Source: Pelosinus sp. UFO1 | Lineage (GTDB): Bacteria > Bacillota > Negativicutes > DSM-13327 | Direction: 5' to 3' | NCBI RefSeq assembly: GCF_000725345.1 | Contig: NZ_CP008852.1 | Span: forward strand, 2,651,001 to 2,715,000 | Length of the DNA: 64,000 nt | Shown: in pieces, positions 15,079 to 24,442 of the stretch | Numbering within the stretch: the stretch's first letter is position 1 | How the letters are laid out: every line of letters begins with the position of its first letter | Notes under the pieces: model-generated | Told to the model about the DNA's origin: nothing | Seen by the model: the letters and a program-made list of their open reading frames with translations, nothing else | Databases searched by the model: none | Position numbers and translations under genes: made by a program

Positions 15079-15903
15079 TTATAGTATAAAAATATGTATA
15101 TAGTAGTAAATAACAGGAACTGCAAATAATATGCTATCGAAGCGGTCTAAAATACCCCCGTGCCCCGGCAGTATTTTCCCAGAGTCCTTAACGCCTGCAA
15201 ATCGCTTCAAAGCAGACTCTGCTAAATCACCAATAGGCGCGACGATGCCAACTAAAAACCCCATAATTAAACTATGACCGATAGGTAACTGAAAGAGGTA
15301 TCCTAGTCCAACAATAGCCACTACACTCCCAAATACACCTCCGAGAGCCCCCTCTACCGTTTTGGCAGGACTAATTCCAGGACATAGCTTATGTCTTCCA
15401 AACTTAGAGCCAACAAAATAAGCGAAAGTATCATTCGCCCAAGTCCCAACAAAGGCTAACCATACGTAAGCAGCTCCCGCAGACAAGTTCCCTAAAGAAG
15501 TAACTATGTGTAAAGAATTATTACTATATCTGAGAAGTAGTAAATGGGAAAAGGACAATCCAATATAAGTAATGCCAAATAAAGAAAAGGCCGCATCTAC
15601 AACCGTAAATTTATTAGCCGAGACTACAATTTTATATAATACAAGCAAAGTACTAAAAAAAAGTGTCATTATAAGTTCTTGTGAATTTCCGAGCCATGCA
15701 CACCCTAATATAATTATATTAGCTAAAAAACCTATGTAATATAAGACTTTAATATTCTTATTCTGTAACATAGTATAAAATTCATCCCATGCTAATAATG
15801 TAAGAATAAGAATCGCAGCAGCAAATAACCATTCTCCATATTGAATAACAAAAATTGTAATTGGTATACCTAAGGCCGCAGTCAAAACTCGCCTACCAAG
15901 CAT
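15079..15903 (-). CDS. cdsA: Phosphatidate cytidylyltransferase
   Basis: 274 residues with about eight membrane segments. The CdsA signature is at the C-terminal end (PIGDLAESALKRFAGVKDSG, then GHGGILDRFDS), preceded by SPAKTVEGALGG. It makes CDP-diacylglycerol from phosphatidate and CTP at the cytoplasmic membrane. The ATG at 15903 follows GGGGTG; a TTG one codon upstream is less likely. It follows uppS closely. Confidence 0.96.
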   Translation of the reverse strand: MLGRRVLTAALGIPITIFVIQYGEWLFAAAILILTLLAWDEFYTMLQNKNIKVLYYIGFLANIIILGCAWLGNSQELIMTLFFSTLLVLYKIVVSANKFTVVDAAFSLFGITYIGLSFSHLLLLRYSNNSLHIVTSLGNLSAGAAYVWLAFVGTWANDTFAYFVGSKFGRHKLCPGISPAKTVEGALGGVFGSVVAIVGLGYLFQLPIGHSLIMGFLVGIVAPIGDLAESALKRFAGVKDSGKILPGHGGILDRFDSILFAVPVIYYYIHIFIL

Positions 15904-15921
15904 CAAAACACCCCTGTAGTT

Positions 15922-16689
15922 TTATTTTTTCAAACCGCCAAATCTTCTCTCTCGCTTCTGATAGTCTATTATAGCCTGAATAAAATGCTCTGGCTTAAAG
16001 TCAGGCCAGTTAATATCAGAAAACCAAAATTCCGCATAAGCTGATTGCCATAATAAAAAATTACTTATCCGATAATCCCCACTTGGACGAATAACTAAAT
16101 CAGGATCAGGTAAATCAGCAGTATATAAATTGTCCCTTATACTTTTCTCAGTAATATCTTGAGGAAGTAATTCACCACTAGCAATTTTCTCACCAATTAC
16201 CCGAACAGAATGTAGGATCTCTGCTCGTCCGCCATAATTAACGGCCAAGTTAAAGACCAGACCCGTATTTTTTTTAGTATACGCCTGTGCTTCTTCAACC
16301 TTTTTCTGTAATTCAGCAGCCAATTCATCCACATTGCCAATAAAGCGAATTTGTACATTTTTCTTATGAAGTTCATCAATTTCACTATCAAGATATTCAG
16401 AGAATAACCTCATTAGTAAATTTACTTCATCTGCTGGTCTTTTCCAATTTTCAGTAGAAAATGCATAAGTAGTCAATACTTTAAGTTTCATGTTCACAGC
16501 AGTCGTGACAATATCACGCAGACTCTCTACACCAGCTCTATGACCAAGAGTGCGTGGCAATCCCTTTTTCTTTGCCCACCGACCATTACCATCCATAATA
16601 ATTGCAATATGTTGTGGCATATTTTCTAATTTTACTAGGTCATATGTATCAATTTTAATATTTTTTTTATTAAACCAGTTCTTCCACAT
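15922..16689 (-). CDS. uppS: Isoprenyl transferase (undecaprenyl diphosphate synthase)
   Basis: 255 residues, cis-prenyltransferase family: AIIMDGNGRWAKKKG with the catalytic Asp, GHRAGVESL, TTYAFSTENWKRP, and the C-terminal PDLVIRPSGDYRISNFLLWQ and DINWPDF. It makes undecaprenyl diphosphate, the lipid carrier for peptidoglycan and surface polymers. The ATG follows GGAGG. A hairpin and a decayed ferredoxin gene separate it from the frr side, so it may be expressed partly apart from frr. Confidence 0.96.
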   Translation of the reverse strand: MWKNWFNKKNIKIDTYDLVKLENMPQHIAIIMDGNGRWAKKKGLPRTLGHRAGVESLRDIVTTAVNMKLKVLTTYAFSTENWKRPADEVNLLMRLFSEYLDSEIDELHKKNVQIRFIGNVDELAAELQKKVEEAQAYTKKNTGLVFNLAVNYGGRAEILHSVRVIGEKIASGELLPQDITEKSIRDNLYTADLPDPDLVIRPSGDYRISNFLLWQSAYAEFWFSDINWPDFKPEHFIQAIIDYQKRERRFGGLKK

Positions 16690-16723
16690 GTTATGACCTC
16701 CAAATTAATCTGGTAAGAAACTA

Positions 16724-16745
16724 AACCCCCTCTCGCGAGGGGGTT
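16724..16745 (-). terminator. GC-rich hairpin upstream of uppS
   Basis: Perfect stem AACCCCCTC / GAGGGGGTT with a TCGC-type loop, followed on the minus strand by TTAGTTTCTT. It lies 5 bp after the final stop of the ferredoxin relic and may be that gene's old terminator, now an attenuator in front of uppS. Confidence 0.6.
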
Positions 16746-16749
16746 CCAG

Positions 16750-16909
16750 TTATGGAGCCAAAATAGCACCAACAGGGCAAACCGCCGCTCAGGCACCGAG
16801 ATCTACACATTTCCTGAAACTGATAGTAAAAACATTCTACTACCAGTATTTCCGTAGTAATTGTTCACAAATACCCGGTCATACTTCATCATTAACATGT
16901 ATAGCCAAT
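16750..16909 (-). pseudogene. Decayed 2[4Fe-4S] ferredoxin gene
   Basis: One minus-strand frame, read through stops, aligns along its whole length with clostridial-type ferredoxins. It shows HV-NDE at the start, GICEQL at the first cluster, NVFTIS in the linker, then KCVDLGA-stop-AAVCPVGAILAP and a terminal stop. Several cysteine codons are lost: one is a TGA, another is CTC (Leu), and the first cluster retains only one Cys. There are four in-frame stops before the end. The region cannot encode a working ferredoxin. Confidence 0.8.
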
Positions 16910-16914
16910 AATTT

Positions 16915-17118
16915 TTAAGCTTTCCCTTTTACCACTTTATTAGCAGTTACTAAATGATACATATCACCATCAAATCGTTGCCTTATAACATAAGGGCAAC
17001 TCTCATCTAAGTTAGCTGCTTGGCGAGTTGGATGTGATATTGTAACTTTATAATTTATCTTTGCTTCATCTAAATGTGTCTTAACCAAAGCAAAGGGTTT
17101 AGCTACTGTATCTATCAT
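16915..17118 (-). CDS. Small conserved-looking protein of unknown function between frr and uppS
   Basis: 67 residues starting at an ATG one base after the frr stop, with GGAAG in front, so it is translationally coupled to frr. The sequence MIDTVAKPFALVKTHLDEAK, then TISHPTRQAANLDESC and a C-terminal LVTANKVVKGKA, shows no membrane segment or signal. It is soluble and basic at its end, and I recognise no family. Its codon use and tight coupling to frr argue that it is real. The ferredoxin relic follows immediately. Confidence 0.7.
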   Translation of the reverse strand: MIDTVAKPFALVKTHLDEAKINYKVTISHPTRQAANLDESCPYVIRQRFDGDMYHLVTANKVVKGKA

Positions 17119-17119
17119 A

Positions 17120-18444
<1,325 letters not shown>

Positions 18445-18472
18445 TTAAGGCCTGTTAATAAACTTAAGAAAA

Positions 18473-18519
18473 GACAAAGCTATTACCCCCTATCCTTAGA
18501 TATAGAAATAAGCTTTGTC
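18473..18519 (-). terminator. Large nested hairpin between tsf and pyrH
   Basis: Outer arms GACAAAGC / GCTTTGTC enclose an imperfect extension and an inner CTAT / ATAG stem, and the structure is followed on the minus strand by TTTTCTT. It probably terminates part of the rpsB-tsf transcript, or acts as a pyrH leader. Confidence 0.55.
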
Positions 18520-18567
18520 ATTCTTAGTTTGAAATCAAAATCAAGTATACTTCTTGATTTCCTAGAA

Positions 18568-18597
18568 AATAAGAGAACACTGCAGTGTTCTCTTATT
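18568..18597 (-). terminator. Terminator overlapping the tsf stop codon
   Basis: Perfect palindrome AAGAGAACACTG / CAGTGTTCTCTT, flanked by A and T runs, beginning at the tsf stop codon. Together with the hairpin at 18473-18519 it partly separates rpsB-tsf from pyrH. Confidence 0.8.
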
Positions 18598-19240
18598 TTT
18601 TAACAGCAGCCATTACTTCAGCAGCAAAATCATTGGCCTTTTTTTCAATACCTTCACCAAGTTGATATCTCGTAAATCTTCTGATGGAAATATTTTCACC
18701 AATCTTAGAAATATTTTCATTAATAAGTTGAGTAATCGTCTTGTCTGGATTTTTAATGAAAACTTGCTCCATTAAACATACTTCTTTATAGTATTTTTCA
18801 ACACGACCTGTAATCATTTTTTCCACAATATTAGCAGGTTTTCCTTCGTTTAATGCTTGAGCTTTAAGGATTTCTTTCTCATGTTCTAACACTTCAGCAG
18901 GAACCTCTTCGCGACGTACACAAGTTGGATTAGCAGCAGCAATTTGCATTGCAATATCTCTGGCTAAGCTTTTAAAATTATCTGTTTTAGCTACAAAGTC
19001 AGTTTCACAGTTAATTTCAACCATTACACCAATACGTCCGCCACCATGTATGTATGCTTCAATAACCCCTTCAGAGGCAATTCGATCCGCTTTTTTAGCA
19101 GCAGCAGCTAATCCCTTTTCACGCAAGTAATCAACAGCTTGATCAAGTTCACCTTTCGTTTCAGTTAAGGCTTTTTTACAATCCATCATTCCTGCACCTG
19201 TACGTTGGCGCAATTCTTTTACCATTTCAGCAGTTATCAT
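18593..19240 (-). CDS. tsf: Elongation factor Ts
   Basis: 215 residues: N-terminal UBA-like part with [19 protein letters not shown], the core with [10 protein letters not shown], and a shortened C-terminal region. It recycles EF-Tu by GDP/GTP exchange. The ATG is preceded by GGAGG. It follows rpsB by 77 bp. Confidence 0.97.
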   Translation of the reverse strand: MITAEMVKELRQRTGAGMMDCKKALTETKGELDQAVDYLREKGLAAAAKKADRIASEGVIEAYIHGGGRIGVMVEINCETDFVAKTDNFKSLARDIAMQIAAANPTCVRREEVPAEVLEHEKEILKAQALNEGKPANIVEKMITGRVEKYYKEVCLMEQVFIKNPDKTITQLINENISKIGENISIRRFTRYQLGEGIEKKANDFAAEVMAAVKK

Positions 19241-19317
19241 CTATGTAGTCCTCCTATCTATTGTTAAAGGTAAGGGAAAAAACACTAGTTGTCCCCCTTA
19301 CCTTTATCTAAATATAG

Positions 19318-20019
19318 TTACTCAGCTTCTTCTACTTGTTCACCTTGTCTTGCTTCCAAAACAGCGTCCGCCATTTTAGCAGTAAGTAATTTAACAGCAC
19401 GAATTGCATCATCATTACCAGGAATAACATAATCAATTTCATCAGGATCACAATTAGTATCAACAATAGCTACAATTGGTATACCAAGTTTTTTAGCTTC
19501 AGCAACAGCAATGCGCTCTTTGCGAGGATCAATAATGAATAATGCTCCAGGTAACTTAGTCATATTTTTAATACCACCAAGGAATTTTTGCAATCTTTCC
19601 ATTTCATGGCGAAGAGTGATTACTTCCTTTTTGGATAGCACTTCAAATAACCCTTTTTCTTCCATTCCTTCTAATTCTTTCAAACGACCAATACGTTTTT
19701 GAATCGTTTGGAAATTAGTCAGCATACCGCCAAGCCATCTTTCATTAACAAAATACATGTTAGAACGAATTGCTTCTTCTTTTACAGCATCTTGCGCTTG
19801 TTTTTTCGTTCCAACAAATAAAATAGTTTCATCTTGTGCAATTTCACGCACAAAATTATAGGCATCTTCTACTTTTTTGACTGTTTTTTGTAAGTCAATT
19901 ATGTAGATGCCATTACGCTCCGTAAAAATATAAGGAGCCATTTTAGGGTTCCACCTTCTAGTTTGATGTCCAAAATGAACACCGGCTTCCAAAAGTTGTT
20001 TCATAGAAATTACTGACAT
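19318..20019 (-). CDS. rpsB: 30S ribosomal protein S2
   Basis: 233 residues from the ATG at 20019, preceded by AGGAGG (the frame is open 25 codons further up). Signatures: [52 protein letters not shown], and [13 protein letters not shown]. It has its own strong promoter (20137-20165), so although it follows the flagellar genes it is a separate transcription start, as in B. subtilis. Confidence 0.97.
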   Translation of the reverse strand: MSVISMKQLLEAGVHFGHQTRRWNPKMAPYIFTERNGIYIIDLQKTVKKVEDAYNFVREIAQDETILFVGTKKQAQDAVKEEAIRSNMYFVNERWLGGMLTNFQTIQKRIGRLKELEGMEEKGLFEVLSKKEVITLRHEMERLQKFLGGIKNMTKLPGALFIIDPRKERIAVAEAKKLGIPIVAIVDTNCDPDEIDYVIPGNDDAIRAVKLLTAKMADAVLEARQGEQVEEAE

Positions 20020-20136
20020 ATTTATACCTCCTGTTAAATTACCGCCGCAATCCGCATCTTTTATTTTCCACCAATGCTGTATAAGCTCTGGCACAGTAAA
20101 TAAAATTGGTTTGCGTGTGGATTTAGAATACGAATC

Positions 20137-20165
20137 ATTATATCATATATTTTTTTATGTAACAA
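20137..20165 (-). promoter_or_regulatory. Sigma-A promoter of rpsB
   Basis: Minus strand TTGTTA (20160-20165), 17-bp spacer, TATAAT (20137-20142). Transcription would begin about 110 nt before the rpsB start, leaving a leader long enough for S2-type autoregulation. It lies right after the stop codon of the SwrB-like gene. Confidence 0.8.
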
Positions 20166-20176
20166 GTATTTTGTTA

Positions 20177-20734
20177 TTATTTTTTATTCAACTGTAATAA
20201 CAGTATAATTTCGCTTTTACTAATACCTGTAATTTTCGCAATCTCGGTACTACTATACCCCTGATCAGCCATCGATAATATAGTATTACGTTTATTACTG
20301 CGGGCTAATTCTTTATAATTATCTACGCCAATTTTTTGATTTCCATTGATAGGCATAGCCATTTGACCTAACTCTTTAACTTCCTTTTTCTGATCTTCTT
20401 CAAGTTTAATTTCTGAAGGATTCGATATAACCTCAATTGGACAATCTATTCTGTCCTCAGTTTTTTTCTCTAAAGGTTTGTTTGCAGCCCTAATCTTTTC
20501 ATCCAATAATACAATACTTGTATCAGCTGTTTCCAATAGTTCTTCTAAATGCTTAATTCTTTCTTCAAGTTGCTGAATCACAAGGTCAGCTGTCTTCTCT
20601 AATTCTTCTTGTAATTGATTTGCAGAGGATTTCATATTCAGAGAAAATACTTGTAATAACATATTCCTTTTATAAAATATAAAAAGAATTACAAAAATAA
20701 TCACGAGTATTGAAACCAAAACACTTGATAACAT
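20177..20734 (-). CDS. SwrB-like protein (DUF6115 type): membrane anchor, coiled coil, C-terminal HTH
   Basis: 185 residues. One N-terminal transmembrane helix (LVSILVIIFVILFIFY) is followed by a coiled-coil region of roughly residues 35-90 rich in Glu and Leu, a variable linker, and a C-terminal helix-turn-helix-like segment (QGYSSTEIAKITGISKSEI). B. subtilis has swrB, with the same layout, at exactly this place between sigD and rpsB, where it promotes flagellar basal-body assembly. The equivalence rests on position and architecture rather than on clear sequence identity. Confidence 0.7.
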   Translation of the reverse strand: MLSSVLVSILVIIFVILFIFYKRNMLLQVFSLNMKSSANQLQEELEKTADLVIQQLEERIKHLEELLETADTSIVLLDEKIRAANKPLEKKTEDRIDCPIEVISNPSEIKLEEDQKKEVKELGQMAMPINGNQKIGVDNYKELARSNKRNTILSMADQGYSSTEIAKITGISKSEIILLLQLNKK

Positions 20735-20769
20735 ACTACCACCTCATTAGCCACGCGTACAGCATTACG

Positions 20770-21105
20770 TCATGTTTTTATATCAACCAAATGACCCAGT
20801 ATGGGATCTTCATTAGATGCATGGTTCAACGTTTCACACTCTTTGTCATTCTTCTTAGTACCTTTGGAATTTTGCTCATCTCTTGAATGATTTTTTTCCC
20901 TTGGCTCTTTTTCTCGCCCAATCTTACCGCCTTCACTTTTAGCTGTGCCTTGCACTTGTTGTTGGCGATTTGTCGAAATATCTTTCCATTGTTCAGCAAA
21001 TTGTTGTTGCTGTAAAGTGTCTTGTTGTTTTGCAATCGACTGCGCTTTGCCAACTTCCGTAGCCTTAGGGATCAGTACTTGTAAATCGACTGAGTTAATA
21101 GCCAT
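20770..21105 (-). CDS. Hydrophilic protein of unknown function in the chemotaxis/sigma-28 cluster
   Basis: 111 residues from the ATG after GAGGGGT. The N-terminal 25 residues (MAINSVDLQVLIPKATEVGK) look structured and conserved; the rest is low-complexity, rich in Gln, Lys, Glu and Asn, and probably disordered. No signal peptide, membrane segment or known domain is visible. Its place between the FapA-like gene and the SwrB-like gene suggests a motility-related accessory role, which is inference from context. Confidence 0.65.
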   Translation of the reverse strand: MAINSVDLQVLIPKATEVGKAQSIAKQQDTLQQQQFAEQWKDISTNRQQQVQGTAKSEGGKIGREKEPREKNHSRDEQNSKGTKKNDKECETLNHASNEDPILGHLVDIKT

Positions 21106-21176
21106 ACCCCTCACCACCCCATTACAATATACAAATGTCTGACTTACAATAGACTATCAGAACCTAATAATACATG

Positions 21177-22805
21177 CTATTTAAAATTACCAACTTTGAT
21201 TTCTCCATCTTCTGCGTATAAGGATACAAATTTCAAAGTATCTCGTATCGGTTTAACTAGTGTACCAACAACAACCTTTACACCAGGATAAATCGCCTCT
21301 GCTACCTTTATACGTCCAGCGCGCATTTCTTCAAATTCTCCTTCGATAACTTTCATACGGGTACGCATAGTTTCGGCTTGGCCAACGAGATGGAATTGAG
21401 CTTTTGTTAATTTTAAAAGCATTTCTCGTTTATCAGCGGGTATAGTATGCTGATCCATTGCTCTTAGAATGTTTAAAGCCTTTTGCGTTTGTTCAAGATT
21501 CACTTCTACCTTTTTAATTTCCCGCCGTATATGCTGATATTCTTCCCTAATTGTTGGGTTGACGCCAACTTCCAACTCCGTACTTGTTGACATCTGGGTT
21601 CCAACTACTTTTGCACGGATTTCCTCACCCGCCATAATATTCCCACCAACAATCAATCCACGACGTCCTTCGACCTGGACTTTTTTACCTGCAGTAATAC
21701 GCGAATGCATAACTACATCACTAACTAGTATTTCTACCCCCGCATGAACTGTGGCATTTTCAATAAACTTAGCGACTACATTTTCTTTTGCCTTTACATA
21801 GCCACGATGCATACCTTGAATACCCATTTTTATTACCACATTTTTTCCTTCAACTGTTCCGCCGCTGACAGAGCCAAAAATTTCTACATTACCATCAGCT
21901 TTCACCGAAAATCCTGGCATTACTGATCCACGCACTGTAACATTACCAATAAATTCAATATTCCCTGTAGAAACATCTACATCTTCTTTAATTTCAATAA
22001 TTGGCAATACATTAACTTTATTATTTACAATTAAGAGTTGTCCTGCAATTTCAGCTCTGATTGTATTCGTATCAACAACCTTGACATTTTTCCCTACAGG
22101 TAGCATTAGATCTTTACCCGGTTTCGCAATAACTGGATGACCTAATACATCAGTTCCTGGGACTCCTGGGGTTGCCAAAATTTTTTCGGCCAATAAATCA
22201 TCTGGCTGCACTGTAGTAAAGAGATTCATCTTTTTAAAATCTACACTACCATCCTCCAACTCCTGTGGACGGGCCTTATCTGCAATCGTTACGTGGTATT
22301 TTATCTGGGCATTGGTACCATGAACGGCTTGTTGTCCAGTAGCAAATACTACACTATTACCGGGAGAATCATATGCCTTTTTGATAGCGTCATGGTTCAG
22401 CCCAAAAACTATACCACTTGCTTTGATTTTCTCTAATACTGTTTCCATATTCAATGGCTTACATTTTGGCGGTAAGATAATTTCTAGAGATGCTTCCATC
22501 TTATCACGTGTCACTACAATTCGAATTTCGGGTTCAGGTGGAGGAACTAGAACAGGCTTTTCTGCAATTTTTGCCGGCTGGCCATCAGCTGTTTTTATTG
22601 TCTGTATGATAGCATTTCTATTAAATTCAGTTATATCCCGCTTATTTAATTGTTCAATTATCGCAATTTCGCTCACAGAAGTTTGCCCTTCCGCAAGAGC
22701 GTCAATTTTTAAATACACACCGCTGCTATTCGTTGTAATTGAATAGCCAGCAAATAAATCCGTTTTTTCTCCAGCCTCAACTACAGCGCGTTCATCATCA
22801 CTCAT
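21177..22805 (-). CDS. FapA (DUF342) family protein in the flagellar cluster
   Basis: 542 residues from the ATG at 22805 preceded by GGGGGT. The N-terminal third is the FapA N-domain; the middle is a right-handed beta-helix (GNIEFIGNVTVRGSVMPGFS, DGNVEIFGSVSGGTVEG, and so on); a coiled coil occupies about residues 410-480 (EEYQHIRREIKKVEVN). DUF342 proteins polymerise or scaffold at the cell surface or flagellar pole in several bacteria; the function in Firmicutes is not settled. It lies directly after fliA. Confidence 0.88.
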   Translation of the reverse strand: MSDDERAVVEAGEKTDLFAGYSITTNSSGVYLKIDALAEGQTSVSEIAIIEQLNKRDITEFNRNAIIQTIKTADGQPAKIAEKPVLVPPPEPEIRIVVTRDKMEASLEIILPPKCKPLNMETVLEKIKASGIVFGLNHDAIKKAYDSPGNSVVFATGQQAVHGTNAQIKYHVTIADKARPQELEDGSVDFKKMNLFTTVQPDDLLAEKILATPGVPGTDVLGHPVIAKPGKDLMLPVGKNVKVVDTNTIRAEIAGQLLIVNNKVNVLPIIEIKEDVDVSTGNIEFIGNVTVRGSVMPGFSVKADGNVEIFGSVSGGTVEGKNVVIKMGIQGMHRGYVKAKENVVAKFIENATVHAGVEILVSDVVMHSRITAGKKVQVEGRRGLIVGGNIMAGEEIRAKVVGTQMSTSTELEVGVNPTIREEYQHIRREIKKVEVNLEQTQKALNILRAMDQHTIPADKREMLLKLTKAQFHLVGQAETMRTRMKVIEGEFEEMRAGRIKVAEAIYPGVKVVVGTLVKPIRDTLKFVSLYAEDGEIKVGNFK

Positions 22806-22828
22806 AGCCACAACCCCCTTAAACTGTA

Positions 22829-23587
22829 TCAAATAAAGCTTGATTTAATACGTGATAGTGCCCCTCTTAATCTAAAAATTGACTTCGTATGAAGTTGAGA
22901 AATACGTGCCTCAGACAGTTTCATAATTAGACTAATTTCTTTTAATGTTAAACCTTCATAATAGTATAATGTAACCACTAATCGTTCTTTTTCAGGCAAT
23001 TTATCAATTGCCCTTGCCAAAGCTTGTTTGACTTCTTCCACTTCTATCTGCTCAGAAGGATTTGCTAAATGGGAAGAAGATGTTTCTGTTTTAATAAACT
23101 CCTCTAAAGGGACTATAGTACAAGCATTAAGTTGGTTTAGTAAGGTATATAACTCATTTAGTGTAATATTAAGTGCTTGAGCTATCTCATTGTCAGTAGC
23201 GACGCGGCATAGTTTGTTTTCAAGTTGGGATACCGTCTGTTCATATTGTTTCGCTTTTTGTCTGACGCTAGTAGGTACCCAATCTTGTGCACGAATCGCA
23301 TCTAACATAGACCCTCTGATACGGACTACCGCATATGTTTCAAATTTAATCGCCCGCATAGGATCATATTTTTCAATTGCATCAAGTAAGCCAAAAAAGC
23401 CATTACTAATTAAATCGTCTTTATCTACATACTGAGGCAAGCTAATTGCAATACGGCTAGCAACTAACTTAACTAATGGTAAATAACGTTCAATCAATTT
23501 TTCTCTTGTTTCGACTTTTCTAGTTTGTTGATACTCTAACCATAATTTCATAATGTCTTCTATTTTAGCCTGGTTATTAACCATCAT
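22829..23587 (-). CDS. fliA: RNA polymerase sigma factor for flagellar genes (sigma-28, FliA/SigD)
   Basis: 252 residues with sigma-70 regions 2 (LVASRIAISLPQ, KFETYAVVRIRGSMLDAIR, QDWVPTSVRQKA), 3 (around residues 110-150) and 4 (KLPEKERLVVTLYYYEGLTLKEISLIM). The RIRGSMLDxxR-xxDWVP signature is characteristic of the FliA/WhiG group. It drives late flagellar and chemotaxis genes. It lies after cheD and a small membrane gene, matching sigD in the B. subtilis fla/che operon. Two ATG codons in a row begin the frame. Confidence 0.94.
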   Translation of the reverse strand: MMVNNQAKIEDIMKLWLEYQQTRKVETREKLIERYLPLVKLVASRIAISLPQYVDKDDLISNGFFGLLDAIEKYDPMRAIKFETYAVVRIRGSMLDAIRAQDWVPTSVRQKAKQYEQTVSQLENKLCRVATDNEIAQALNITLNELYTLLNQLNACTIVPLEEFIKTETSSSHLANPSEQIEVEEVKQALARAIDKLPEKERLVVTLYYYEGLTLKEISLIMKLSEARISQLHTKSIFRLRGALSRIKSSFI

Positions 23588-23618
23588 TTATAATTACCCC
23601 CAATAACTCACATATACA

Positions 23619-23939
23619 TCATTCTTTGGGGCGCGATATCTGCTCAAAATTTCCAGAGGTAAATGGGGCAAATTCAGAATCTATAGATAAATCTTCGAGC
23701 GGTTGCTGCTCGTTAATAATCTCTGTTTCCTGTTCACGTCCCATCTCTTTTTCTAACACTCTTTTTAAAAATTTTTCGGCTATAATACCTATACCATAAC
23801 CAATAAAACCAAACACAGCAATTGAAATAATAATACGATACAAAACAGTTTCTATTCTAGCACCTTGTAATATACCATTTAGGAGTGTCAGAGCGCCAAC
23901 AATTGATGCCAAACCTAAAGCAATGCGCAACTTAAGCAC
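23619..23939 (-). CDS. Small two-helix membrane protein of unknown function between cheD and fliA
   Basis: 106 residues, GTG start after GGAGGG. Two hydrophobic segments (about residues 5-24 and 34-54) are followed by a charged cytoplasmic tail of some 50 residues rich in Glu. Not recognised. In B. subtilis cheD and sigD are adjacent, so this is an extra gene. Possible roles (anti-sigma control, chemoreceptor or CheD partner) are guesses from position only. Confidence 0.65.
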   Translation of the reverse strand: MLKLRIALGLASIVGALTLLNGILQGARIETVLYRIIISIAVFGFIGYGIGIIAEKFLKRVLEKEMGREQETEIINEQQPLEDLSIDSEFAPFTSGNFEQISRPKE

Positions 23940-23956
23940 TCTCTATCCCTCCCTAA

Positions 23957-24442
23957 TTATAATTCTTTCTCGCCCTTAGCAATTGTCCTAACACGATAGA
24001 TCCCTGTATCTAATTGCAATTCCACTGTTCGTCCATAATTTCCACCCGTATCATCTGCTACGAGTTTAATATCCATCTTTTTAAGCAACATTCGTACCGC
24101 TTCTGAGTTACGTTCACCAACGCGCATAACATCCGTTGCATTTGCGAAGGTAAACATTTGAGCTCCACCAGCAATCTTTGCCGTGATCCGGGATTTTACT
24201 GCTCCTAATTTTAACATTTCATCAAGCATTAAAGGTAAAGCTGTATTCGCAAACTTTGCAGGGTTTTCTGCAGAACGAGCTTGTGTACTATCTGGAAGCA
24301 TTATATGAGCTAATCCACCAATTTTACTCACTAGATCGTATAATGCAATACCAACACAAGATCCTAGTCCGTAACTTATCAGACTACTAGGATTCCGACC
24401 AACTTTATAATCAGCCATCCCTACTTTTATCAGTTCTGACAT
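23957..24442 (-). CDS. cheD: Chemoreceptor glutamine deamidase CheD
   Basis: 161 residues. The catalytic Cys29 in GLGSCVGIALYD and His46 in GGLAHIMLP are present, as is the conserved KIAGGAQMF. CheD deamidates glutamines of chemoreceptors and binds CheC, raising CheC's phosphatase activity. Its start touches the cheC stop, indicating coupled translation. Confidence 0.96.
   Translation of the reverse strand: MSELIKVGMADYKVGRNPSSLISYGLGSCVGIALYDLVSKIGGLAHIMLPDSTQARSAENPAKFANTALPLMLDEMLKLGAVKSRITAKIAGGAQMFTFANATDVMRVGERNSEAVRMLLKKMDIKLVADDTGGNYGRTVELQLDTGIYRVRTIAKGEKEL

Noticed and set aside
16786..16812. TGA in the ferredoxin relic as selenocysteine
   Set aside because: The TGA replaces a cluster cysteine, but another cysteine is CTC, earlier frame positions have TAG and TGA stops, and most first-cluster cysteines are gone; decay explains it better.
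16817..16899. Roughly 30-codon ORF (start MLMMKYDRVF) in the ferredoxin region
   Set aside because: It overlaps the ferredoxin relic in another frame and lacks a ribosome-binding site.
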